From NCBI GenBank assembly GCA_036788295.1, contig DAIQNR010000002.1, forward strand, positions 124,001-188,000: 64,000 bases of DNA, in the 5' to 3' direction. The notes under the pieces are model-generated. The model did not search any database and had not been told where the DNA came from. It worked only from the letters and a program-made list of their open reading frames with translations. Source of the DNA: JAHQVK01 sp036788295 (GTDB lineage Bacteria > Myxococcota > Kuafuiibacteriia > Kuafuiibacteriales > Kuafuiibacteriaceae). A program made the position numbers and the translations under genes. Positions 34,501 through 41,607 of the stretch are shown in pieces. The stretch's first letter is position 1. Each line of letters begins with the position of its first letter.

Positions 34501-37500
34501 CGTTTCGGGCCGGGTCCACCCGCGGGTCCACGTCGAGCGCGCGCACGACCTTGCCCGGGCGCTCCCGCGCGAGGGACTTGCTGTAGCCGAGCAAGACCGC
34601 CTGAAGAACGTTGCGGGTGACGGTTGGGCCGCGCTCGAGCCCGAGCTTTCCCCCGAGCGTGGTCACGATCGCGAGCCGCGCCGGGTCGATCTGCGCCGCC
34701 AACGGGTGGAGCAGGCGGAGCGGGCCCACCGGGTCGTCGCCTGGGCTCGCCGAGGCGAGGCCGGCGGCGTGAATGAAGCCGTCGAGCTTGATCTGCGCCG
34801 CCTCGAGCGCGCCGGGCAGGCCCTCCACGAAGGCTCTCGGCCATAGGTTCACCGAGCCGAAGGCGAGTCGGTCCGGCGCCGAGACCCCGTCTTCGGTGAA
34901 CCGAACCCGGACGAGCCGTGCCCCCCGATCGCCGAGCCCGGCCGCGATCTCGGCGGCCAGGCGGTTGTCGTCTTCGGTGACCAGCCAGGTCTCGCCGGTG
35001 ACGTCGTGAGCCGGCCCCTCGATCCGAGGCGCCGACCGGGGCACGACCCGGTATCGGGTCGCCGGCCGAGCGGCGGTCGAGGAAGCCGAAGGAGCGGGGG
35101 ATGTCGAGGGAGCCAAAGCGGAGGCGGTTTCGCCGCTCTTCGCCCGCACCAGGTGGTTCGAGATGTCGGCGACGGTGGTCTCGAGTCCAAACAGCGATGG
35201 CGGCAGACCGCCGGCGTCCGGGAACGCGGCCTCGATCGCGCCGCCGAGGTCCGCGATCATCAGCGAGTCGAAGCCGAGCTCGTCCACCAGACGCTGCTCC
35301 GCTCGCACGTTCTCTTCGGGAAACGCGCTGACCTTGGCGATGATCGCGCGAACCTGGGCCTCGACGAGGGCCGAGTCCACCTTCGCCGGACCCGGCTCCT
35401 CGGTCTGGCCTCGGCGCTCGCCCTCTCCCCCGTTTGCGGTGGGGACCGGGCTCAGGTTCGCGGCTGGGACCGGAGGATCGACCTGGACTGGGGCCTCCCC
35501 GGTCTGCCCCTGGTCCGCCCCGGTCTGCCCCTGGGCATGCGCGACCGGCGCCGGGGCCTCCACGACCGGCGCCGAGCTCACCGCCGCCGGCGCCATGGTG
35601 GGTCGTGACGGCGCGGGAGTTCCTCTCTCCGCGGCCGTCCACGAACCCCCCATGTCCTCCCGGGCCAAGATTCGGGTCTGGGCGGCGAGCACCTCGGCGT
35701 GAGCCCTCAGAACCTCGGCCTGCTTCTCGAACAGGGCCACCAGCTCGGACCGGGCCACCGGCTCGGACCGGGCCACCGGCTCGGACCGGGCCACCGGCTC
35801 GGACCGGCCCTGCGGGACCGGCACCCCAGGCACCTCCGGTGCGGAGACCTCGGCCGGGGCGATGCGCACCGCGGTGGCTTCCGGCTCCGGCAACCTATGG
35901 GTCAGCTCGGCCACCGGCTGGACCTGGGGTTTCACCACCCAGTAGGACTCCCGCTGAAGCGGAGTCTCGGGCAGGCTGACCACCCGCCGCTCGCCTGGCG
36001 GGTGGAGTGGTTCGAAATCGACGTCCACCCCCATCGCCGCGAGCGTCACCAACCCCCGCACCAGCTCGTAGCCGCCGTCGTCGACCGACGGGGCGAGGGC
36101 GATGGTCGGGACCTCGCGGCCGAGCGTCGCCCGCGCGAACCCGAGCAGGGCGCCGCCCGCTCCGATCTGGAGGAACGCAGTGGCGCCGCCGTCTCTGGCC
36201 TGCTCGAGGCCACGGGCGAAGTCCACCGCGGAGGTGGCGTGATCGGTCAGCACCCGCCGGGTGCGCTCGCCGTCGGCGGTGTATACTTGTCCCGAGACGC
36301 AGGATGCGACCAAGTGCCGAGGCACACCAAGATCGAGCGGGGCCAAGAACGTACCGACCGCGTCGTTGACCCCGGCCATCAGCGGGGAGTGAAACCCGTG
36401 GGACACGGGGAGCCGGCGCACGTCGTGGCCGGCCTGAGCAAGCTCCACGCTCGCCGCCTCCACCGCCGCGGTTGGGCCGGAGATGACCACCTGCCGAGGG
36501 TGGTTGACGTTCGCGATCACCACCCCGGGGTGAGATTGGAGCGCGGAGCGCACCGCGCCTTCGGCGGACATCACCGCGGCCATGGTCCCCGGGTCCGCCA
36601 TTCCGAGGTTTCGCATGGCGGCGCCGCGCTCGGCGACCAGGCGGACCGCGGCTTCTGGCTCGAGCACTCCGGCGTGGGCGAGGGCGACGAACTCTCCGAG
36701 CGAGTGCCCAAGACCCACCTGCGCTCGCACGCCCGTTTGCTCGAGCAGCTCGGCGAGGGCGAGGGCGAGCGCGGCCATCGCCGGCTGGCAGACCTCGGTG
36801 GCGGTGAGGGCGTGCTCGGCGGCCTCCCCCGGGTCTTCGGGGTAGAGGTAGGCGGACAACGGGCGGGGCAAGAGGTCGCCTACCGCGGCCTCGAACCGCC
36901 CAAAGGCGGCCGAGAACGCGGGGAAGCGGCGCCGAGCCCCCGCGAGCAGGCCGGTTCTCTGGGCGCCTTGGCCCGGAAAGAGAAACGCGAGCGCGGGCGG
37001 CGTCCGCTCTTCCGCCGGTCCGACGTCGAACAGGGCTACATGGGGGGATACGGTAAGGGGGAGCCGAGGCCGACCCTCGACCGCGGCCCGGGCCGCCCGG
37101 AGGTTTCGAAGGAGCTCCGTCGGGGTTCGGGCGCCGATCGCGGCCCGGACCCGCTCCCTGGTGCGGCGGGCGTTGAGGGTGAACGCGAGGTCGGCGACCG
37201 AGCACCGGCGGCCCTCTCCCTCGGCCAAGAACTGCTCGAGCCGGCTCAGCATCAAAGCGAGCAAGTCGGGGGTGGGCGCGGTGACCAGCACCGCCTCCGG
37301 AGCGAACTCGGGATCCGGATCGCCCCGCTCGAGCACGAGCTCGATCGGCTCGGACAGGGACGGCGGCCGGGGCCGCTCCGGCGGGGCTTCGAGCACGAGG
37401 TGGGAGTTCGTGCCGCCAAAACCGAACGAACTCACCCCCACCCGCAGCGGGTGCCCCGAGACGGGGGAGAGATGTTGGCGCTCCACCGACACCTCGAGCG

Positions 37501-38776
37501 GCCAGCGATCGAGCTCGAGCTTCGGGTGCGGCCGCTCGAATCCGGGCTGCGGGGGGCTGACCCGGGCCTCGATCATCTTGATCGCCTTCACCAAGCCGGC
37601 GATGCCCGCTGCCGACATCGCGTGGCCGATGTTGCCCTTGACCGAGCCGATCAGCGCCGGCGCCTTTCGGCCGGACTGCTCGAGCAGGGTACCCAGCGCC
37701 CGCACCTCGACCGGGTCGCCCACGCTGGTCGCGGTTCCGTGGGCCTCGAAGTACGAGACCGTCGCCGGAGAGACGTCGGCGTCGGCGTAGGCCGCGCGCA
37801 GGGCCTCGATCTGGCCTTCGAAACGTGGGGTCATCGGGCCTTCGCCCCGTCCGTCGTTGTTGCATCCGCTGCCGAGCAGGACGGCGTGGATCCGGTCCCC
37901 GTCGGCGAGCGCGTCGTCGAGCCGGCGCAGCACCAGCACCCCGACCCCGTCCGACTGCACGAAGCCGCTCGCCCGGTGGTCGAAGGGTCGGCAGATCCCC
38001 TCCGGGCTGATCGCGCCGATCTTCGTGAACGCCACCAGGTTGTCCGGGCTCAGGTTCAGGTACGCTCCGCCGGCCACCGCGTGGTCGAGCAGCCCGGCCC
38101 GAAGGTGCAGCATCGCGTCGTGCACGGCGACGGACGCGGACGCGCAGGCCGAGTCGATGACATAGGCGGGCCCCCCGAGATCGAAGGTCTGCGCCACCGT
38201 GGCCGCGGCGAGCGCGGTCAAGGATCCGCTCAGGTGAAAGGCCCGCATCGGCGCCACCCGGGCCGCCATTTCGAGCACCGCCCGCCGCAAGGCTTCATCC
38301 CCGGCCGGGGCGCCGAAGTCTCCTCCGAGCAGCTGCATGGCGTGGACCCGGGATTGGGCGAGGTTCTTGAACTCGCTGACCGAGACCCCGAAGAACACCC
38401 CGGTCCGGCGGCGGTCGAAGCCACGCCGCTCGTAGCCCGCGTCCTGCAGCGCCCACCGGGTGGACTCGATGAGCAGGCGCTGTTGGGGATCCATGACCTC
38501 GAGCCGCCGCGGGGCGATCCCGTAGTGCATCGCCGCGAACTCTCGAAAGTTTTCGATGAACGAGCCGCTCGCCGCCCAGGACTTGTCCACGTCCCGCTGG
38601 TTTGGGCTGTAGAACACCTCGTGGTTCCACCGCTCGGGGGGGACCTCTCGAAACGTCACTTTGCCGGCTTCGATGAGCGACCAGAAGGCAGCGACGTCCG
38701 GGGCTTCCGGGAAGATGCCACCGACGCCGACCACGGCGATGGGAGAGTTCGGGGTCTTCGGTGGGGCGGGGCGCAT
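31553..38776 (-). CDS. Iterative type I PKS with terminal alpha-oxoamine synthase (KS-AT-ACP-KR-DH-AOS)
   Basis: 2407 aa. KS about 10-465, with Cys211 (DSACASAS), His346 (EAHGTAT) and His385 (KGNIGH). AT about 595-900, with GHSLG (Ser692) and HGFH at 793-796. A Pro-rich linker with four SEPVAR repeats precedes one ACP, Ser1171 in GFDSLM. KR about 1255-1640, with a structural half, then GGTGEIG, Ser1601/1602 and Tyr1615. DH (double hot-dog) about 1695-1960, with His1720 in HPYLADHELNG and Asp1880 in LDGSFQ. After a Pro/Glu-rich linker comes a PLP enzyme about 2005-2395 of the BioF/serine-palmitoyltransferase class, with DEAH at 2211 and Lys2247 in TLSKSF. No enoyl reductase, thioesterase or phosphopantetheinyl transferase. 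Expected release is decarboxylative condensation of the acyl-ACP with an amino acid, giving an alpha-amino ketone. Confidence 0.95.
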   Translation of the reverse strand: MRPAPPKTPNSPIAVVGVGGIFPEAPDVAAFWSLIEAGKVTFREVPPERWNHEVFYSPNQRDVDKSWAASGSFIENFREFAAMHYGIAPRRLEVMDPQQRLLIESTRWALQDAGYERRGFDRRRTGVFFGVSVSEFKNLAQSRVHAMQLLGGDFGAPAGDEALRRAVLEMAARVAPMRAFHLSGSLTALAAATVAQTFDLGGPAYVIDSACASASVAVHDAMLHLRAGLLDHAVAGGAYLNLSPDNLVAFTKIGAISPEGICRPFDHRASGFVQSDGVGVLVLRRLDDALADGDRIHAVLLGSGCNNDGRGEGPMTPRFEGQIEALRAAYADADVSPATVSYFEAHGTATSVGDPVEVRALGTLLEQSGRKAPALIGSVKGNIGHAMSAAGIAGLVKAIKMIEARVSPPQPGFERPHPKLELDRWPLEVSVERQHLSPVSGHPLRVGVSSFGFGGTNSHLVLEAPPERPRPPSLSEPIELVLERGDPDPEFAPEAVLVTAPTPDLLALMLSRLEQFLAEGEGRRCSVADLAFTLNARRTRERVRAAIGARTPTELLRNLRAARAAVEGRPRLPLTVSPHVALFDVGPAEERTPPALAFLFPGQGAQRTGLLAGARRRFPAFSAAFGRFEAAVGDLLPRPLSAYLYPEDPGEAAEHALTATEVCQPAMAALALALAELLEQTGVRAQVGLGHSLGEFVALAHAGVLEPEAAVRLVAERGAAMRNLGMADPGTMAAVMSAEGAVRSALQSHPGVVIANVNHPRQVVISGPTAAVEAASVELAQAGHDVRRLPVSHGFHSPLMAGVNDAVGTFLAPLDLGVPRHLVASCVSGQVYTADGERTRRVLTDHATSAVDFARGLEQARDGGATAFLQIGAGGALLGFARATLGREVPTIALAPSVDDGGYELVRGLVTLAAMGVDVDFEPLHPPGERRVVSLPETPLQRESYWVVKPQVQPVAELTHRLPEPEATAVRIAPAEVSAPEVPGVPVPQGRSEPVARSEPVARSEPVARSELVALFEKQAEVLRAHAEVLAAQTRILAREDMGGSWTAAERGTPAPSRPTMAPAAVSSAPVVEAPAPVAHAQGQTGADQGQTGEAPVQVDPPVPAANLSPVPTANGGEGERRGQTEEPGPAKVDSALVEAQVRAIIAKVSAFPEENVRAEQRLVDELGFDSLMIADLGGAIEAAFPDAGGLPPSLFGLETTVADISNHLVRAKSGETASALAPSTSPAPSASSTAARPATRYRVVPRSAPRIEGPAHDVTGETWLVTEDDNRLAAEIAAGLGDRGARLVRVRFTEDGVSAPDRLAFGSVNLWPRAFVEGLPGALEAAQIKLDGFIHAAGLASASPGDDPVGPLRLLHPLAAQIDPARLAIVTTLGGKLGLERGPTVTRNVLQAVLLGYSKSLARERPGKVVRALDVDPRVDPARNARWVLEELLSADLGPEVGFTGGDRIVATLEPAVPAPPTRKIGPSDVVLITGGTGEIGARVARWAAAARPRGLVLLGRRPTDAAIEAQLGELRELGTTAAYLSVDLGVPGALAASTRLLEGQVGPVTVVLHAAGVIEDAPAPKKSMESVERVLAAKARAVQVILQSFPALRDLVLFSSWAGRFGNAGQVDYAAANELLDRIAIAAGSGSTRTVSLAWPPWDGTAMVASIPPMVRRLMEQKRVTFLGPEEGIGLLSEAFEQEVRGLEVVGRDLPVRPLSARIERRFALETHPYLADHELNGVPVVPLASIADWVLEAFFSAAGSSGSAAVEDLELVRGVRGDETAVLHLEGTVEGDRLARATVEIRVGEALAYRARVNQAGSDAEAFELVGAPKTAPLTLDAFYLDHTLHGPLLRGIERLNRSTDQGIHGVVRPADRARWLPGDPQGAFAADPLVLDGSFQLAGYWLHVHHGKAGYPIGFSRLHLARRFGAEPVHCVVRLRDVSEEGFSGDISFTDAEGRPYATLQNVRGRFAELAPKSPQKGEAALRKNGHAPEPPTEAPPRAEAPPMAEAPPEHWDVSRFPEVEALEQRLEMAKLMGLANPYFSMHAGTARDKSVVNGKEMLHFSGYNYLGFSGRKEVIEAAQAAAAKYGTSVSASRVASGERPVHREFEQGIAEHLGVEDAILFVGGHATNVTTVGHVIGKDDLVLHDALIHDSVFQGIKLSGAKRRPFPHNDMDALRRLLEQTRSGFRRVLIAAEGIYSMDGDICDLPRLIELKKRFRCLLLIDEAHSIGVLGPSGRGVGHHFAGVDPHDVDMWMGTLSKSFASVGGYIAGRRALVQWLKYTAPGFVYSVGLAPPNAAAALASLRLMQAEPETVERLRHNSMFFLEACKSRGLDTGPAVGVAVVPVIVGDSLTCLRLSAALAERAINVQPIVYPAVDNESSRLRFFISSLHTEEQLSFAAETTRATLAQLRSGDGDAAQL
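35744..35809 (-). repeat. 18-bp tandem repeat in the PKS linker
   Basis: About 3.6 copies of CTCGGACCGGGCCACCGG, coding for SEPVAR repeats between the AT and ACP domains. The copies are essentially identical at DNA level, pointing to recent slippage. Variation in copy number between strains would only change linker length. A shorter run of similar Pro/Ala/Glu repeats lies before the AOS domain (about 32790-32845). Confidence 0.8.
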
Positions 38777-38860
38777 GGGTGGGAACTCCGGGCGCGAGCG
38801 GCCGGCCCGGACGTCTCCGCACCGAACCGCTGCGCCGAATCGGCTCGATGAGGCCCGAGA

Positions 38861-39106
38861 TCAGGCGGCGAGACGGTTCACGACCTGGGTGAGGTCGCGC
38901 ATCGAGCGAATGGTCGACAGCTCCTCGTCGGGGAAGCGAATGTTGAGCTTCTCCTCGAGCACCCCGATGACCTCCATGGTCATCACCGAGTCGAGGCCGA
39001 GCGATGCGAGCTCCGTGGCCGGGGTCACTTCCTTCACCACCACGCTGTTGTCCACTTCGGACACGGCTTCCTTGAATAGTTGAATGATGTCGTTCTCGCT
39101 TCGCAT
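38861..39106 (-). CDS. Stand-alone acyl carrier protein
   Basis: 81 aa, the length of a discrete ACP. The phosphopantetheine Ser lies in LGLDSVMTMEV, followed by the acidic recognition helix (VIGVLEEKLNIRFPDEEL). A good ribosome site (GAGGAG) precedes the ATG. It lies between the fatty-acyl-AMP ligase and the PKS on the same strand, 52 and 84 bases away, so it most likely receives the activated acyl chain from the ligase and hands it to the synthase. It is not adjacent to fatty-acid synthesis genes, so a housekeeping AcpP is unlikely. Confidence 0.92.
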   Translation of the reverse strand: MRSENDIIQLFKEAVSEVDNSVVVKEVTPATELASLGLDSVMTMEVIGVLEEKLNIRFPDEELSTIRSMRDLTQVVNRLAA

Positions 39107-39158
39107 GTCAGTCTCCTCTCGAGATGGTCCAAGCTCGTGCTGCGCAGGCTCTCGTCGT

Positions 39159-40979
39159 TCAGCCGCGGGGTTCCGTTTTTCGCACCGCGGACATCAGCCG
39201 CCGCGCGGTCCGGGCCGGCCTCCCGACCTCGTGGCCGAGACGGGCGATCGCGGAGGCGGTCACGTGGCGAGCGATCAGCAGCCGGGTCGCGGTCGAGCCC
39301 AGCGTGCGGTTGCCGCCCTGGCCGAGGCTCCCCTCCTCGAACGCCCGCCGAGTGCGGCTGCGCTGCAGCTTTCCGCTCGACGTCTTCGGGAGCGCGCCGG
39401 CGCCGATGAGGGCCACGTGCTTCACCTCGACACCCAGGTTCTGCCTCACGCGGACGCGAACCGCCTCCTCGAGCGCGGCGCGAGCGTCCGGGTCCGTCAC
39501 CTTGGTCTCCACCGCCACCGCGAGCTGCTCCGAATGCTCGCCGCTCGTGGAGAACGCGACGACGTTGCCCCGCCGAACCCCCTCGAGCTGCTCGACTTCC
39601 CATTCGATGGCTTGGGGGTGGTAGTTTCTGCCGTTCAGGATGATGAGATCCTTCATCCGGCCCGACACGAAGATCTGGCCCTCGCGCATGAACCCGAGGT
39701 CGCCGGTGTGAAGCCAACCATTTTGGAGCGCGGCCTGCGTCGCCGCTTCGTTGCCGAAGTAGCCGGGGGTGACGCTCGGACCCCGAAACACGATCTCGCC
39801 CACCTCACCGTCGGGTAGGAGCTGCTCGCCGGGGCCCATGACGCCGAGCTGGTGGCCAGAGAAGGTTCGGCCGCATCCCACGAGCTCGAGACCGTCTCGC
39901 GCCGGAACCGCTTGCCCGTCGGCTTCGTAGCGGTCGCGGTCGATGACCACGGTGCCGAACGGCTGATCGACGCGGTCGAAGGCCATGGCCAGCGTGGCCT
40001 CGGCCATCCCGTAGCAGGGCATGAGCGCGTCGCCGCGGAGGCCGGCGGGCGCGAAGGCGTCGGCGAACCGCCGCAAGGTCCCGGCGTGAATGGGCTCCGC
40101 CCCGCACCCGAGCACCCGGACCCGAGAGAGGTCGATCTTGTCCACGCCGCGGGCCCGCTTGGCGGCCAGACCGAAGGCGAAGTTCGGGGCGAAGCTTATC
40201 GTTCCTTGGTACTTCGACATCGTCTCCATCCACACCCCGGGCCGCTTCACGAACGACAAGGTGGGGATGAAGACAACGGGGACGGTCGTGAACAGGGGGG
40301 AGATGACGAAGCCGATGAGGCCCATGTCATGGTACAGCGGCAGCCAACTCACGGCGCGGTCACCGCGGTCCCCGTAGGCGCCGAGGCCCTCGGTCATGAT
40401 CGCGCGGGCGTTCGCGATGAGGTTTCCATGGGTGACCATCACCCCCTTCGGGTCCGCGGTGCTGCCGGAGGTGAACTGCAAGAAGCAGAGGTCATCGGCC
40501 CGGATGGGGCGGGCGTCGAGGTCCACCTCCGGGGCGTCCTGACCTTCGGCGAGCCGGTCGGTGGTGATCAGGTCTTCGAGGCTCGGGACCTTCGGGACGA
40601 GCCCCCACAGCAGCGCGGACATCGACTTCGAGGTGAGCAGCTGCTTCACCCCGGCCGCGGTCATGATGCGACGAGCGGTGTCGAGGTATCCATCCATCTT
40701 CCCGAGCGCAAGCGGAGGATACATTGGTACGGGCACGATCCCGGCCCGCACGGCGCCGAGAAAGGTCAGCACGAAGTCGCGACCGTCCGGCACCACCAGC
40801 GCGATCCGGTCCCCCGGCTCGAGGCCAGCCCGCCTGAGCAGGCGCCCCCTTCGCTCCGCTTCCGCGGCGACCGCCGAAAACGGGTAGTCGCGAGGGGCGA
40901 GGTCGTCGTCGAGGAAGGTGAAGCCCCGCTCGGTCTGGGAGGCCGCCTCGCGCAGCATGTCGATCACGGTATCGGGCAT
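39159..40979 (-). CDS. Fatty-acyl-AMP ligase (FAAL)
   Basis: Activates a free fatty acid as acyl-AMP and loads it onto an ACP. 606 aa from this ATG (MPDTVIDMLREAA); an ATG 18 codons earlier is possible. Family motifs are FLQFTSGSTADPKGV (A3), SWLPLYHDMGLIGF, CYGMAEATLA, GWLHTGDLGF and the C-terminal SGKLQRSRTR with the catalytic Lys. The PLYHDMGLIG motif and a good match through the insertion region place it with FAALs, not CoA ligases. About 50 residues beyond the usual end are basic and helical. First gene of the ligase-ACP-PKS set. Confidence 0.93.
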   Translation of the reverse strand: MPDTVIDMLREAASQTERGFTFLDDDLAPRDYPFSAVAAEAERRGRLLRRAGLEPGDRIALVVPDGRDFVLTFLGAVRAGIVPVPMYPPLALGKMDGYLDTARRIMTAAGVKQLLTSKSMSALLWGLVPKVPSLEDLITTDRLAEGQDAPEVDLDARPIRADDLCFLQFTSGSTADPKGVMVTHGNLIANARAIMTEGLGAYGDRGDRAVSWLPLYHDMGLIGFVISPLFTTVPVVFIPTLSFVKRPGVWMETMSKYQGTISFAPNFAFGLAAKRARGVDKIDLSRVRVLGCGAEPIHAGTLRRFADAFAPAGLRGDALMPCYGMAEATLAMAFDRVDQPFGTVVIDRDRYEADGQAVPARDGLELVGCGRTFSGHQLGVMGPGEQLLPDGEVGEIVFRGPSVTPGYFGNEAATQAALQNGWLHTGDLGFMREGQIFVSGRMKDLIILNGRNYHPQAIEWEVEQLEGVRRGNVVAFSTSGEHSEQLAVAVETKVTDPDARAALEEAVRVRVRQNLGVEVKHVALIGAGALPKTSSGKLQRSRTRRAFEEGSLGQGGNRTLGSTATRLLIARHVTASAIARLGHEVGRPARTARRLMSAVRKTEPRG

Positions 40980-41209
40980 GGTGACATCCGGGTGTCGGGG
41001 ACCTTCCCCGCTCGGGCTGGCGGACGTATGCATGACCTCGGTGGGAGGGTCAACGCCGAACACGCGGAGGTGATCGCGCGCAACCCGCCGTCTTCGCACG
41101 GGCTTTCGGCGAAGCGCCCGTCTTGGCGAGGCGTTCCCGAGGTACCGACGAGTCGGTTTCGGGGACGGGGCCGATGCGGTGCGGCCCGGTCGGCGGTACA
41201 ACCAAGGGG

Positions 41210-41569
41210 ATGTCCGCGCGATTGGCCCAGGTCTGCTTGTTCTCCGCCGAGGGAGGCCCGCTCCGGCGGTTCCTCGAGGTGATCTCCGGGCAGCTCGAGC
41301 ACGACGACGGCCAGCTCTTGTCGTTTCACATGGGCGCCGGACCGGCGACGGTCGCCTGGCACGCGCCCGCCGGCGAGCTGGGTGAGGGCGACCTGGTCGT
41401 CACGCTCTCGGTCCCCCGCCCCGCGGACGTGGACCGTCTGCATCGGGCGCTGCTCGACGCGGGGCTCAGCTTGGACGACGCTCCGGAGAGCACCGAGTGG
41501 GGCTGGCGCCTGTTTTGGTATCGGGCCGCGCCCCACTTGGTGTTCGAGGTGGGGGCGCCTCTCGGCTGA
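41210..41569 (+). CDS. Small VOC/glyoxalase-like protein
   Basis: 119 aa with one beta-alpha-beta-beta-beta module of the vicinal-oxygen-chelate type: ARLAQVCLFSAEGGPLRRFL, then strands around LLSFHMGAG and LVVTLSVPRPADVDRLHRAL, ending WRLFWYRAAPHLVFEV. Metal-ligand residues are not clear, so enzymatic function is uncertain; it may be a binding or resistance protein. It starts 230 bases from the divergent FAAL gene. The 38-bp gap to the downstream kinase gene suggests co-transcription. Confidence 0.6.
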   Translation: MSARLAQVCLFSAEGGPLRRFLEVISGQLEHDDGQLLSFHMGAGPATVAWHAPAGELGEGDLVVTLSVPRPADVDRLHRALLDAGLSLDDAPESTEWGWRLFWYRAAPHLVFEVGAPLG

Positions 41570-41607
41570 GGCCGGCCGACTCCGGGCCGTGCTAGCGTGC
41601 GGCCCGC

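Noticed and set aside
31553..38776. An enediyne biosynthesis locus
   Set aside because: The domain order is similar, but there is no C-terminal PPTase and none of the usual accessory genes (thioesterase, unbUV-type membrane proteins) nearby.
35699..38851. A 1050-codon frame antisense to the PKS KS and AT domains
   Set aside because: All catalytic motifs of KS and AT lie on the minus strand; no motif on the plus strand.
39159..40979. A long-chain acyl-CoA ligase of beta-oxidation
   Set aside because: The sequence features and the adjacent ACP and PKS favour an acyl-AMP ligase loading an ACP.
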